The notes under the pieces are model-generated. The model ran no database searches. It saw nothing but the letters and a program-made list of their open reading frames with translations, and was not told where the DNA came from. A program made the translations under genes and the position numbers. Of a stretch of 64,000 nucleotides of DNA, positions 22,970-35,969 are shown piece by piece. The number at the start of each line of letters is the position of its first letter. Within the stretch, counting starts at the first letter, position 1. This stretch comes from Urechis unicinctus (Eukaryota; Annelida; Polychaeta; Xenopneusta; Urechidae), in NCBI GenBank assembly GCA_034190875.2, contig CM067344.1:13870301-13934300 (forward strand), in the 5' to 3' direction.

Positions 22970-24880
22970 CCATTGATATACTGAATGTTACTGCTTTTCA
23001 ACGCCTCCATAACAAAACCGAGGATGTTCTTATTATATGGTATCTTTCGGTTCATTGAGCAATATTTCGTAGTGATACCACATGTGCAAGTGCAGTTTTT
23101 TCTCAGAATGCAGATACAACGGAGCACATGTTCCTCATTTTGCACAGATATACTTATCTCACTTACCACTGAAAAATGTTCCCGAAGATTAATGTTTATT
23201 TAGGCGTTTACAGTGTTTGTGCGTTTATTGCAAGAGAACAATAACTCTGCCCCGTGTGCAATAACATTCGTTTTAATAATAGTTGCAGGTGCAATACATG
23301 TATTACAATGTGACAGAGCACACTTAATCATTGTCAAATTAAAATAAAAAATTGGATCATTTTATAAAAATATATATCTAACCTTGTTGCTTCCATAAGT
23401 TACACCGTTCATGGTGGTTTAAATGCACGCATACGTTTTATATCATGTTTTTATGGATAGTTTTAATACATTGACAAACAGATAAGCCATCATTTCTATA
23501 TCTTTTGATACTTGCATAGTGAAAATGATATAATTGATTCTTTATATAATCCCAGACCTATGCTATGGGTGTTGCATATTCATATTTTGAACAGTTTGTT
23601 TGGAGTTCTAGAAAATCTACTTTTAACACGAAACTTAAGTCGGTCATCAATTTGGTTAATTCCCTATTTTGACTGATCAAGTCTCTGGGAAAGTCAGTGA
23701 CAAATCCCCAGGAAGCTGTAATATACATCAACTCACTTGATGACCTCAATATCGACCGATCTACGTGGCGAGGTATGGTAGGCGAGGTATACTTTAAGTG
23801 GAGGGATCATGTGACCACAGCGGACTCGCCGCGCGCAGTGAGTATCGACTTGCCCTGTGACCGATGACAATGGTCATAACGTGATATTGAACAATCGTGG
23901 ACACAAATGAAATCATGATGATATATGATCTCTATCTAGCAACTCACCCTTCTATGCTTAGCTTTATAGAGCGCTGTCGAGTGTTAAAAAGGGTGAAGTA
24001 CGAGTCAAAAGACAGAAGCATACCACTGGTCTGACTAACAAAGGTATGTCAAGGCAGTTGAAAGAACACCAAATCATGATTATATTTGTACATGTTCGTT
24101 ATTGTGGGCCATCATCTTGTGATCATATTTCAACATACTTTTATAAGTGTAAATGTCTTGCATCACCAAACATAACAACCTTTTGGATCTCGTGTATTGC
24201 ATTGTTACTGTATGTTAGCCTGTATTACCTGCAAGACCTGACCCCATTGCATCTCTGTGGCGTTAATTTCGAGGTCGCAAATGGTATTCCCTTGCGGGAG
24301 ACTTGTATCAAAGTATAAGTTTTCAGATGATCATATTTAAAACGTTAAAGACAAGAAAACAATGCAATATGCAAGTATACTTGCATTTGTTAATATATTG
24401 TCAGTATAAGCCATCAATTTTTGTAAACAACTACTATCTGCTTAGAATTGAATGGTTCTTTTGTAATTGCATGCCTGTTTTAAGGATTTAATTTTTTTTT
24501 AAAAAGTCATATGGAATTGTGGTTATATTTAGCAATTCCATGCATTTGACATGCAATATGCAAAGCATGCCAGCTTTGCGTTAGAGTCTTACCGGATGGA
24601 ACCCACTGCAATCAGCTATTCACATAAACAACATTTGGGATTGTTTCATAAAACCATACCCTGTAAATCTTCTCGTTAATAGCAGAATATCTTACAGCCA
24701 TTTCACGTTCTAATTTCATTCGGAAAAGCGATTCCTGATTAAACAATCTTTTAAATCAAAGATTTGAAGTAGGGTGAATCTTTACAACACAATGGCATAT
24801 AATAGGAATGATATATAATACAACAAAACACCTACATGTGTTCAACCATTGCCATCATTTGATGTCAGACAACACTTTAT
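22970..24880. repeat. Copy of 11200-13110 (5' flank, block U, PIGQ remnant)
   Basis: Offset about 11760 bp (12286/24046). It contains the SDR 5' flank, block U at 23735-23925 and PIGQ exon 6/7 remnants, then runs into a third copy of the founder-type flank with (GT)n and block R. There is no SDR gene inside. Confidence 0.8.
24219..24640 (+). pseudogene. PIGQ 3' remnant (exons 6 and 7)
   Basis: Duplicate of 12459-12876 with the same TAA in exon 6 (24219-24301) and the same shortened exon 7 (24574-24636). Confidence 0.8.
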
Positions 24881-25318
24881 AGTGAAAATGAGTTGATTGA
24901 TTCTTTGTTGTTTCCCTAACTTATTGATATTGTATACTCATATTTTTAGCAATTTGTTTGCAGCTCTTAAAAGTGTGCATTTAACACGATATTGAACAAA
25001 CACATTCGTTCAGTGAACTGTACATTTGAAATGACAAACTCTCTGGGAACATATGTGATAAGTACCTTTCCTATACCCGAACGCACCCGATTACGTCTTG
25101 CTTGGTCGAACGACCTCGGTATGGAATAGAATATGCCCGATGACCACTGTCATAACGTGATATTGAAAAATCGTGGACAAATGATATCATGATGTGCTAA
25201 AATTCTCTGGTAATTATAATTGACTTAGTTAGATATTGTAGCCACCTCAAACAATGTCGCTGAGAAACGGTGGTGTGATTGATGCGTCCGATTCTTGCAG
25301 TTCGGTAAATAGAACCCG

Positions 25319-25381
25319 TGTGTTTGTGCGTGTGTGTGTGCGTGCGTGCGTGCTTGCGTGTGTGGGTGTGTGCGTGTGTGG
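25319..25381. repeat. (GT)n microsatellite, degenerate
   Basis: Short interrupted GT/GTGC tract, homologous to those at 7239 and 13547 but contracted. A nearby ~20-bp stretch (ggcaaattggtatacgaatg) present in the other two is deleted here. Confidence 0.9.
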
Positions 25382-25965
25382 TTCTCCCGATGTGAAGGTT
25401 TGCAGGGATGGGATGTGCTGCCAATATTGGTAATTTTTTGATCGGTATTTGAGACTGCAAAGAATAGCAACAGGTTAAATTTTGTGCAATGGCCAGGTTA
25501 TCGTGCGGGTCGGACAATTTCTTTTCAAACTATCAAGTAGATACTTTGGCCGGTCAAGGGTACACATGGCCATACAAACTTCGCCTCTCAAACAATCCGC
25601 GACGTTACACACTGTCGATCTGCCTTTCTGGAGCCGTGGATGGTGATATCAGATCGTCAACAATCTTCAAGGGCGAGGTAACTTGTGTTGAGTTGACAAT
25701 GATGAATGTCTGCTTGTCAAGTACAAGTGGTTTTGAGCGCGATTACGAACTAGAGCAAGCACTTTTGCCCTGGATACCAAGGTTGATGTGTCCTTCAGCT
25801 TATCTGTTCATCGGTGTGTGTTATAATACTTTTCTAGCATAAGTTCCCCCTGCCTCCCCCATTAATTATCCGACTGAATTGTCCACTTTACTAACTGTAC
25901 AGCGCGGATGTTTACGCCACCTAGGTGTGGAAATGTCGTTTCAGTGCTTGTACCTGAGACTAGGT
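25382..25965. repeat. Block R, copy 3 (truncated on the right)
   Basis: Carries an open 117-codon frame at 25489-25842, then ends at gagactaggt and jumps to ttaaggactgctatgaag, deleting about 670 bp relative to copy 1. Confidence 0.65.
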
Positions 25966-26214
25966 TTAAGGACTGCTATGAAGATGTATGATATCACTGC
26001 TGGTATGTAGTGAAGTACGAGCCAAAAGACAGAAGCATGCAACGAGTCTGATTAACAAAAGTATGTCAAGGCAGTTGCGAAGTAATTAGTCAAATGAAAG
26101 AACACCAAATCATGATTATATTTGGACCACCATCTTGTGATCATATTCCAACATACTTTTGATAAGTATAACAACCTATTCGATTTCGTGTAGTGCATTG
26201 TTACTGTATGTTAT

Positions 26215-26259
26215 CCAGTATTACCTGCAAGGCCTAGCCCCTTTGTATCTCTGTGGTGT
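26215..26259 (+). pseudogene. PIGQ exon 6 fragment
   Basis: Same fragment as at 8902 and 15376; the acceptor AG has become ATC (ttatcc). Confidence 0.65.
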
Positions 26260-26309
26260 CAGGCAACCACTATAAAAACAATAATCAATGTTTCAACTAA
26301 CAAATGATA

Positions 26310-27284
26310 TTAATGAGCCTTTGCACCACTTTTCTTCTCGCGCAATATCTTTTCACGAAGTGCAAGAAAATATGGCATTCTAAGTTTGTAAAAAACCCAT
26401 GGGGGAAGAGATTCAACCAAGTATCCCTGCAGAGCATGAACAAGACAGCCAAATGTACGACTCTGGACACCGATGGTTGACAATGCAGACTTGACGTATG
26501 TTGCTGATGTTGGAACAAAGGTGCTGGGGTGCTGACGACTCAATTTGGTCGACACCATGAAGGGGAGCACTGATTGAATTATGATACCTTTGTTTCTGTA
26601 CTCCACTTCCAAACCACGGCTGAAAAAGTCCACAAAGGCCTTAGAGGCAGAGTAGACTGTGAGGAGAGGACATGGAACCACAGCAGAACCGGAGGCGTTG
26701 TTGATGATGACGCCACGTCGTCGACTCTCCATTTGGGGCAGTATCATGTGGGTCATCATGACAACGGAATGGCAATTAATGTTCACAATGTTCTTCAAAA
26801 TCTCGGAATCAACTTCACACAGAAATCCAGGGAATTCATAGGCAATTCCAACATTATTCACCAAAATACCTATTTCCAAACCTGTGATATCCTTCTTGAT
26901 TTGGTCATAAATATCGGGACCATCGGCGAAGTTGACAGCAATGCATTTGGTCTTCACTTTGGATTGGCTTTCAATTTCATCAGCAACATTCTTTAGTTTC
27001 TCGGCGCTCCTACTGATCAGCACAATGTTGATTCCAAGCTTAGCAATTTGTTCGGCATAAGCTTTGCCGATGCCATCCGTAGCTCCCGTCACCACGGCCC
27101 ATTGGCCCATCTTCGTCAGATTGGCTGACAAGCCCATGGGTCCTGCCAGGTAATACGTCTTTACGCCGTCCCATACCGAGGATGTAAGCTTTATACCAAT
27201 GTATACCGCACAAAACAGACCAACTGTTGCGAAGCAATCGGTCCCTTCCCCAAGTTGGTAATTGATTGCAGATAACACTCCCAT
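26310..27284 (-). CDS. HSD17B12-like SDR, copy 6 (intact)
   Basis: 324 aa from MGVLSAINYQ; upstream in-frame sequence to 27368 is flank. The N-terminus has its own variants (NYQLGEGTDCFATVGLF, KLTSSVWDGVKTYYLAG) shared with the broken copy 7, while the C-terminal half is essentially copy 3 (LSRQHPSTFVPTSATYV, VFYKLRMPYFLA). Its middle section shares ADGPDIYDQI with copy 7. TGATDGIG, NNVG, Ser, Tyr and Lys are all kept. This is a clear recombinant between array members. Confidence 0.88.
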   Translation of the reverse strand: MGVLSAINYQLGEGTDCFATVGLFCAVYIGIKLTSSVWDGVKTYYLAGPMGLSANLTKMGQWAVVTGATDGIGKAYAEQIAKLGINIVLISRSAEKLKNVADEIESQSKVKTKCIAVNFADGPDIYDQIKKDITGLEIGILVNNVGIAYEFPGFLCEVDSEILKNIVNINCHSVVMMTHMILPQMESRRRGVIINNASGSAVVPCPLLTVYSASKAFVDFFSRGLEVEYRNKGIIIQSVLPFMVSTKLSRQHPSTFVPTSATYVKSALSTIGVQSRTFGCLVHALQGYLVESLPPWVFYKLRMPYFLALREKILREKKSGAKAH

Positions 27285-28740
27285 CTTTCCTTCTCGTGCC
27301 AGTAAGCGAAAGAATGGTGGGGAAAGGTAAGCGATGTGTATTCTAGGACGGGTGCTTTCAGATGTCAATGACGCATTTCAGCGCCTGCGCATAAACACAC
27401 GAGAATGAGTTTTTTTACTCGGGGGGGGGGTTCTCTCCTTGAAAAATGGTAGTTATAAACTTTCATGGGCCATAAAAGAACGACCCATATTAAGACTTTC
27501 TTTATTGCCATTGATGTAATGAAAGTTACCGCATTTCAGAGCCTACGTATATAAACCCGAGAATGTTTTTAATATTTAGCTTCTTTGTTCATTTCGTAGA
27601 GATAACACATATGCGAGGGCAGTTTTTTCTCCGAATACAGATGCAACGGAGCACATATTCCTCAGTATGCACAGATATACTTGTCTCACTTACCACTGAA
27701 AAATGTTCCCGAAGATTAATGTTGACATAAGCGTTTACGGTGGTTGTGCGTTTATTGCAAAAGAACAATAACTCTCGTTTTAATAACAGTTGCAGGTACA
27801 TGACATACGTGACAATGTGACAGAGCACATTGAATCATCATAAAATTAAAAAACAAAAATTGGATCATTCTATATAAATATGTATAACCCTGTTGTTTAC
27901 AAAAGTTACACCGTTTATGGTGGTTAAATGCGAGCATACGTTTTATATCATGTTGTATGGATAGTGTTAATATACTAACAAACAGATATGTCATCATTTC
28001 TATATATTTTGATATTTCTAAAATGAAATGAGATCATTTAATATTTCTTTTTTCCTAGACTTATGGACGTTGCATAATCATATTATGAACAGCTTGTTTG
28101 GAGTTCTAGGAAATGTACATTTAACACGACACTAAAGACGATCATCAATTTGGTTAATTCTCTTATTTGACTGACCAAGTCTCTGGGAAAGTCAGTGACA
28201 AATCCCCTGGAATCCATCATATACACAACGCACATGAATGCGTGTCTTTATTTTTGTCGTATGACCTCAATATCGACCGATCTACGTAGCGAGGTATGGT
28301 AGGCGAGGTATACTTTAAGTGGAGGGATCATGTGACCGCAGCGGACTCGCCCCGCAGAGTGAGTATCGACTTGCCCGTGACCGATGACAATGGTCATAAC
28401 GTGATATTGAACAATCGTGGACACAAATCATGATGATATATGATCTCTCCAGCAACTCACCTTTGTATGCTTTAGATTTATAGAGCGATGTCTTATGTTG
28501 AAAAGGTAGAAGTACGATCCAAAAGACAGTAGCATGCAACTAGTCTAACAAAAGTATGTCAAGGCAGTTGCGAAGTAATAAGTCAAATGAAAGAACACCA
28601 AATCATGAATTTATTTGTACATGCTCTTTATTGTGGACCACCATCTTGTGATCATATTTCAACATACTTTTTATAAGTTTTGTATCACCAAACATAACAA
28701 CCTTTTCGATCTCGTGTATTGCATTGTCACTGTCTGTTAG

Positions 28741-29558
28741 CCTGTATTACCTGCAAGGCCTGGCCCCTTTACATCTCTGTGGCGTTAATTTCGAGGTCGC
28801 AAAGGAAATCCTCTGCGGGAAATTTGTATCAAAGTATAAGTTTTCAGATGATCATATTTAAAACATTATAGACAAGAAAACAATACAAGATGTTAGTACA
28901 CTTACATTTTGTCATTATATTGTCAGGATAAGCCATCAATTTATACAAACAACTAATGTCTGTTTAGAATTTAATGGTTCTTTTGTAATTGCATGCCTTT
29001 TTTAAGCATTTGACATGCAATATGCAATGCATGCCAGCTTTGAGAAATTCACATAAACAGCATTTCGCCAGCCTACACAAACCCCATGCACTCACAGGCG
29101 ATTGTTTTATCACACCATTCCTTGTAATTCTTCCCGTTGATAGCAGAATACGGGTATTCACTGCAAATATTGAGCAATCATGGGTTGGTAGGGGCAGTAT
29201 GATACAAACAATCAAACAAACAAAGAAGAACTAAATAACCTCAATATAGATACTAGAAGGCAAAAGATCAGGACATTTTTTCAATCTTGATGTCGTTGTG
29301 AAAAGATACAGGCCTTATTTAAATCATGATCTACAGAAAATGATACAGTCTGGATTCAAATACACACACTATTGTATTGAAGTAAAAGTGAATGAGTTTA
29401 GGTGTTTCAGAATGCTCCTGTTGGATGAGAAGTGCTGTGGGGCTTGACTTATCCGACCACTGACAACAGGCTCAGGGAGATTTGCCCACAATTTGGTGGA
29501 AAACTCGTTAAAGAACGGATCCTCTGCCCCTGAATTCAAACTCTCATATATTCTGTAT
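28741..29558 (+). pseudogene. PIGQ 3' remnant (exons 6, 7 and 9)
   Basis: Exon 6 part 28741-28822 with the shared TAA; exon 7 part 29037-29098 with an internal deletion; exon 9 part 29411-29558 with ggatga. The exon 8 region is unrecognisable. Confidence 0.8.
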
Positions 29559-29838
29559 TTATTCATAAAGACAATAATATGCTCCATTGTTGGAAACCGC
29601 TCACTGAACATATCTTACTGCCATATCACGTTTCGTTTCCATTCGGAAAATCGATTCTTGATTAAACGATCTTTTAAATCAAAGACTTGAAATAGGGTGA
29701 ATCTTAAAAAAACAATGGCGTATAATAGAAATGATATATTATACAACCAAACACCTACATGTGTTCAACCATTGCCATCATTTGGTGTCAGACAACCACT
29801 ATAAAAACAATAATCAATGTTTCAACTAACAAATGATA

Positions 29839-30813
29839 TTAATGGGCCTTTGCAGAAATTTTCTTTTCACCCAATATTTTTTCACGAACAGCAAGAAAAC
29901 GTGGCATTCTTAGATTGTGAATAACCCAAGGGGGGAGAAAACCATGCAAGTTTCCCTGCAGAGCATGAGCAGCACAACCAAAGGTACAACTCTGGACACC
30001 GACGGTTGACATTGCAGACTTGACGTATGCTGCTGCTGTTGGAACAAAGGTGCTGGGGGGCATATTACTCATTTTGGTTGAAACGCAGAAGGGGAGCACT
30101 GATTGAACTATGATCCCTTTGTTTCTGTACTCCACTTCCAAACCACGGCTGAAAAAGTCCACAAAGGCCTTAGAGGCAGAGTAGACTGTGAGGAGAGGAC
30201 ATGGGACCACTGCAGAACCGGAGGCGTTGTTGATGATGACGCCACGTCGTCGACTCTCCATTTGGGGCAGTATCATGTGGGTCATCATGACAACGGAATG
30301 GCAATTAATGTTCACAATGTTCTTCAAAATCTCGGAATCAACTTCACACAGAAATCCAGGGAATTCATAGGCAATTCCAACATTATTCACCAAAATACCT
30401 ATTTCCAAACCTGTGATATCCTTCTTGATTTGGTCATAAATATCGGGACCATCGGCGAAGTTGACAGCAATGCATTTGGTCTTCACTTTGGATTGGCTTT
30501 CAATTTCATCAGCAACATTCTTTAGTTTCTCGGCGCTCCTACTGATCAGCACAATGTTGATTCCAAGCTTAGCAATTTGTTTCGGCATAAGCTTTGCCGA
30601 TGCCATCCGTAGCTCCCGTCACCACGGCCCATTGGCCCATCTTCGTCAGATTGGTGACAAGCCCATGGGTCCTGCCAGGTAATACGTCTTTTACGCCGTC
30701 CCATACCGAGGATGTAAGCTTTATACCAATGTATACCGCACAAAACAGACCAAATGTTGCGAAGCAATCGTCCCTTCCCCAAGTTGGTAATTGATTGCAG
30801 ATAACACTCCCAT
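29839..30813 (-). pseudogene. HSD17B12-like SDR, copy 7 (several N-terminal indels)
   Basis: From [10 protein letters not shown] onward the frame is intact to the stop, with NNVG, Ser, Tyr and Lys. The N-terminal ~80 codons carry at least four 1-base indels: extra T near 30582 (ttgtttcgg), missing C near 30654 (attggtgac), extra T near 30688 (gtcttttacg) and missing G near 30770 (aatcgtccc). These destroy the anchor and cofactor motif frames. C-terminal variants QSCTFGCAAHALQGNLHGF are shared only with copy 8. Confidence 0.85.
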
Positions 30814-32283
30814 CTTTCCTTCTCGTGCCAGTAAGCGAAAGAATGGTGGGGGAAAGGTAAGCGATGTGTATTCTAGGACGGGTGCTTTCAGATGTCAATG
30901 ACGCATTTCAGCGCCTGCGCATAAACACACGAGAATGAGTTTTTTTACTCGGGGGGGGGGGGGGGTTCTCTCCTGAAAAATGGTAGTTATAAACTTTCAT
31001 GGGCCATAAAAGAACGACCCATATTAAGACTTTCTTTATTGCCATTGATGTAATGAAAGTTACCGCATTTCAGAGCCTACGTATATAAACCCGAGAATGT
31101 TTTTAATATTTAGCTTCTTTGTTCATTTCGTAGAGATAACACATATGCGAGGGCAGTTTTTTCTCCGAATACAGATGCAACGGAGCACATATTCCTCAGT
31201 ATGCACAGATATACTTGTCTCACTTACCACTGAAAAATGTTCCCGAAGATTAATGTTGACATAAGCGTTTACGGTGGTTGTGCTTTTATTGCAAAAGAAC
31301 AATAACTCTCGTTTTAATAACAGTTGCAGGTACATGACATACGTGACAATGTGACAGAGCACATTGAATCATCATAAAATTAAAAAACAAAAATTGGATC
31401 ATTCTATATAAATATGTATAACCCTGTTGTTTACAAAAGTTACACCGTTTATGGTGGTTAAATGCGAGCATACGTTTTATATCATGTTGTATGGATAGTG
31501 TTAATACACTAACAAACAGATATGTCATCATTTCTATATATTTTGATATTTCTATAATGAAATGAGATCATTTATTATTTCTTTTTTCCTAGACTTATGG
31601 ACGTTGCATACTCATATTATGAACAGCTTGTTTGGAGTTCTAGGAAATGTACATTTAACACGACACTAAAGACGATCATCAATTTGGTTAATTCTCTTAT
31701 TTGACTGACCAAGTCTCTGGGAAAGTCAGTGACAAATCCCCTGGAATCCATCATATACACAATGCATTTGAATGCGTTTCTTTATTTTTGTCGGATGACC
31801 TCAATATCGACCGATCTGCGTGGCGAGGTATGGTAGGCGAGGTATACTTTAAGTGGAGGGATCATGTGACCGCAGCGGACTCGCCACGCGCAGTGAGTAT
31901 CGACTTGCCTGTGACCGATGACAATGGTCATAACGTGATATTGAACAATCGTGGACACAAATGAAATCATGATGATATATGATCTCTCCAGCAACTCACC
32001 TTTGTATGCTTTAGATTTATAGAGCGATGGCTTATGTTGAAAAGGTAGAAGTACGAGCCAAAAGACAGTAGCATGCAACTAGTCTGACTAACAAAAGTAT
32101 GTCAAGGCAGTTGCGAAGTAATAAGTCAAATGAAAGAACACCAAATCATGAATTTATTTGTACATGCTCGTTATTGTGGACCACCATCTTGTGATCATAT
32201 TTCAACATACTTTTTATAAGTTTTGTATCACCAAACATAACAACCTTTTCGATCTCGTGTATTGCATTGTCACTGTCTGTTAG

Positions 32284-33121
32284 CCTGTATTACCTGCAAG
32301 GCCTGGCCCCTTTACATCTCTGTGGCGTTAATTTCGAGGTCGCAAAGGAAATCCTCTGCGGGAAATTTGTATCAAAGTATAAGTTTTCAGATGATCATAT
32401 TTAAAACATTATAGACAAGAAAACAATACAAGATGTTAGTACACTTACATTTTGTCATTATATTGTCAGGATAAGCCATCAATTTATACAAACAACTAAT
32501 GTCTGTTTAGAATTGAATGGTTCTTTTGTAATTGCATGCCTTTTTTAAGCATTTGACATGCAATATGCAATGCATGCCAGCTTTGAGATAGAATCTTACA
32601 TGATGAGGAAATTCACATAAACAACATTTCGCCAGCCTACACAAACCCCATGCACTCACAGGCGATTGTTTTATCACACCATTCCTTGTAATTCTTCCCG
32701 TTGATAGCAGAATACGGGTATTCACTGCAAATATTGAGCAATCATGGGTTGGTAGGGGCAGTATGATACAAACAATCAAACAAACAAAGAAGAACTAAAT
32801 AACCTCAATATAGATACTAGAAGGCAAAAGATCAGGACATTTTTTCAATCTTGATGTCGTTGTGAAAAGATACAGGCCTTATTTAAATCATGATCTACAG
32901 AAAATGATACAGTCTGGATTCAAATACACACACTATTGTATTGAAGTAAAAGTGAATGAGTTTAGGTGTTTCAGAATGCTCCTGTTGGATGAGAAGTGCT
33001 GTGGGGCTTGACTTATCCGACCACTGACAACAGGCTCAGGGAGATTTGCCCACAACTTGGTGGAAAACTCGTTAAAGAACGGATCCTCTGCCCCTGAATT
33101 CAAACTCTCATATATTCTGTA
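32284..33121 (+). pseudogene. PIGQ 3' remnant (exons 6, 7 and 9)
   Basis: Duplicate of 28741-29558; exon 7 (32578-32661) is slightly longer here, so the deletion in the other copy came after duplication. Exon 9 part is 32975-33121. Confidence 0.8.
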
Positions 33122-33402
33122 TTTATTCATAAAGACAATAATATGCTCCATTGTTGGAAACCGCTCACTGAACATATCTCACTGCCATATCACGTTTCGT
33201 TTCCATTCGGAAAAGCGATTCCTGATTAAACGATCTTTTAAATCAAAGACTTGAAATAGGGTGAATCTTAAAAAAACAATGGCGTATAATAGAAATGATA
33301 TATTATAAGACCAAACACCTACATGTGTTCAACCATTGCCATCATTTGGTGTCAGACAACCACTATAAAAACAATAATCAATGTTTCAACTAACAAATGA
33401 TA

Positions 33403-34378
33403 TTAATGGGCCTTTGCAGAAATTTTCTTTTCACGCAATATTTTTTCACGAACAGCAAGAAAACGTGGCATTCTTAGATTGTGAATAACCCAAGGGGGGA
33501 GAAAACCATGCAAGTTTCCCTGCAGAGCATGAGCAGCACAACCAAAGGTACAACTCTGGACACCGACGGTTGACATTGCAGACTTGACGTATGCTGCTGC
33601 TGTTGGAACAAAGGTGCTGGGGGGCATATTACTCATTTTGGTTGAAACGCAGAAGGGGAGCACTGATTGAACTATGATCCCTTTGTTTCTGTACTCCACT
33701 TCCAAACCGCGGCTGAAAAAGTCCACAAAAGGCCTTAGAGGCAGAGTAGACTGTGAGGAGAGGACATGGGAGGACTGCAGCACCGGAGGCGTTGTTGATG
33801 ATGACGCCACGTCGTCGACTCTCCATTTGGGGCAGTATCATGTGGGTCATCATGACAACGGAATGGCAATTAATGTTCACAATGTTCTTCAATATCTCGG
33901 AATCCAATTCACACAGGAATTCTGGGAATTCATAGCATATTCCAACATTATTCACCAAAATACCTATTTCCAAACCTGTGATATCCTTCTTGATTTGGTC
34001 ATAAATTTCGGGACCATCGGCGAAGTTGACAGCAATGCACTTGGTCTTCACTTTGGATTGGCTTTCAATTTCATCAGCAACATTCTTTAGTTTCTCGATG
34101 CTCCTGCTGATCAGCACAATGTTGATTCCAAGCTTAGCAATTTGTTCGGCATAAGCCTTGCCGATGCCATCCGTAGCTCCCGTCACCACGGCCCATTGGC
34201 CCATCTTCGTCAGATTGACCGACAAGCCCATGGGTCCTGCCAGGAAAAACGACTTTACGCCGTCCCATACCAAGCATGTAAGCTTTATACCAATGTATAC
34301 TGCACAAAACAAACCAAATGTCGCGAAGCAATCGGTCCTTTCCCCAAGTTGGTCATTGATCGCTGAAATTACTTCCAT
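33403..34378 (-). pseudogene. HSD17B12-like SDR, copy 8 (single frameshift)
   Basis: N-terminal half open from MEVISAIND (34378) with TGATDGIG, NNVG, NNASGAAVLP and VYSASK. One extra A in a run at 33727-33730 (cacaaaaggcc for cacaaaggcc) shifts frame two codons after the catalytic Lys. The remaining C-terminal frame is open to the normal stop and nearly identical to copy 7, whereas the N-terminus matches copies 3-5. A homopolymer sequencing error could explain the break. Confidence 0.82.
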
Positions 34379-34440
34379 CTTTCCATCTTTGCTGGGCAAA
34401 GGTAAGCGAGGTGGTTTTCTAGGACGAGTGCGTTCAGATG

Positions 34441-35006
34441 TCCATGACGCATTTCAGCGCCTGCGCATAAACACCCGAGAATGGGTTTTGTTACTACGGG
34501 GTGGTGGTGGTGGTGGGGGGTGGGTATTTCTCTACTAGAAAAATGGTAGTGATAAGCCTCCATGGCCCAAAAAAATACCGACCCATACATAGATTTTCTT
34601 TCTTGCCATAGATATACTGAATGTTACCGCTTCTCAGGCCTCTGTATAAAAACCCGAGGATGTTCTTAATATTTGGTATCTTTCGGTTCATTGAGCAATA
34701 TTTCGTAGTGATAACACATGTGCAAGTGCAGTTTTTTCTCAGAATGCAGATACAACGGAGCACATATTCCTCAGTATGCACAGATATACTTATCTCACTT
34801 ACCATTGAAAAATGTTCCCGAAGATTAATGTTTATTTAGGCGTTTACAGTGTTTGTGCGTTTATTGCAAGAGAACAATAACTCTGCCCCGTGTGCAATAA
34901 CATCCGTTTTAATAATAGTTGCAGGTGCAATACGCGTATTATAATGTGACAGATGATCATATTTCAAACATTAAAGACAAGAAAACAATACAAGACAGCC
35001 AAAGGT
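34441..35006. other. SDR 5' flank up to the retrotransposon edge
   Basis: Shared 5' flank (GGT-rich tract, atactgaatgttaccgctt, tttattgcaagagaacaataac) to about 34952, then an abrupt switch to sequence from the PIGQ intron 6 remnant (gatgatcatatttcaaac) and a few bases resembling SDR coding sequence (gccaaaggt) before the element begins. This indicates rearrangement at the insertion site. Confidence 0.55.
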
Positions 35007-35842
35007 ATGCAACCCAACATTCAAACTGACGATATAATAATACAAAAAGAAGTTAATTAAACGAACTGAATCTAACTCTAAGGCCCGGAAGAGGGGCGCG
35101 AAATAGCGGGATTAGTTTTGATAGTCGCAAACCTTAGTAGCTATGCTCTGTGGATCACGATTAAGGATCCATACGTCTGCATTAACTATACAACAATGAT
35201 AACATGCGACAACAATAAAACTCACGATCATATTGTTCTCTGTACAAAGCGTCTATGCTCTTCAAAATCAAGACCACGAGTGACTAGCAGACGCTCAAAC
35301 GTTTTCAAACTGCCCTATTTTCGACGCGACCCAATGTAAACAAAAACTAAAATGACTACACATAGCAAACCAAATAACATAGGTGAACAGCAATAATTTA
35401 GATGAAGATTGGGCAGTATAAGCGAAATGCCACCATTGAAATAAACATTAACAATTTACAAGAACATATAAGAATAATAGCCAGGTATGTAAACAGATGG
35501 CTCTACTTGATTGATGCGCCGAGTTACAGCAAGCCAGGTGTGATCTGGGTCAACTTATCAACTCTAGCAACAATCAATGCGCCATCTTATGTAACCCAAT
35601 GTTTACATTTAGGAATATGGAAATAGAGCTATATTCCAAAGCAAGCATTCTAAGTTACATAGGGGTACATGGTAGCAAGCTCATAAACACAGCAAAATTT
35701 AGAATAGAACACACTTATATCCATCAAGGACGACAGAACAATCCGGGACTACACCGCAATGCGGAGGCAGTCTACGAAATTTGCTACGCGACTCGAACCA
35801 GTTGACAGTACCACTGGAGGGGCAACTCGACTCGGGTGTGCA
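35007..35842 (-). repeat. 3' LTR portion of the gypsy element
   Basis: The likely LTR start (TGCACACCC on the - strand) at 35842 follows a polypurine run (AAAAAGGGGG on the - strand, near 35850). The last part, 35124-35007, repeats the outer end of the 5' LTR. The U5 side, which in the other LTR continues to CGTTACA, is missing here. Confidence 0.5.
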
Positions 35843-35969
35843 AGCCCCCTTTTTCACAATACCCCCTCCCTAACAAAAACAAATGTTTCTCCTCAAACGG
35901 TGATTTCATAGTGACAAAATACAAAGAGTGACACAAACATGTATGCAGTACAAACACAGTTTAGATAGA

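Larger units (their letters stand above)
27375..34440. repeat. Tandem duplication of ~3.55 kb (two copies)
   Basis: About 27375-30908 and 30909-34440; offsets run from 3534 bp (27589/31123) to 3564 bp (29839/33403) because of small indels. Each contains poly-G, 5' flank, block U, PIGQ exon 6-7-9 remnants and one broken SDR gene (copies 7 and 8). Similarity is very high through the 3' two thirds; the N-terminal parts of copies 7 and 8 belong to different types. Confidence 0.88.

Noticed and set aside
29369-29611. - strand 80-90 codon frames (MEHIIVFMNKYRIY type) repeated at 18121, 21271, 32933, 50075, 57569 and 62517
   Set aside because: They are the reverse strand of decayed PIGQ exon 9 plus its flank; no independent gene is needed.
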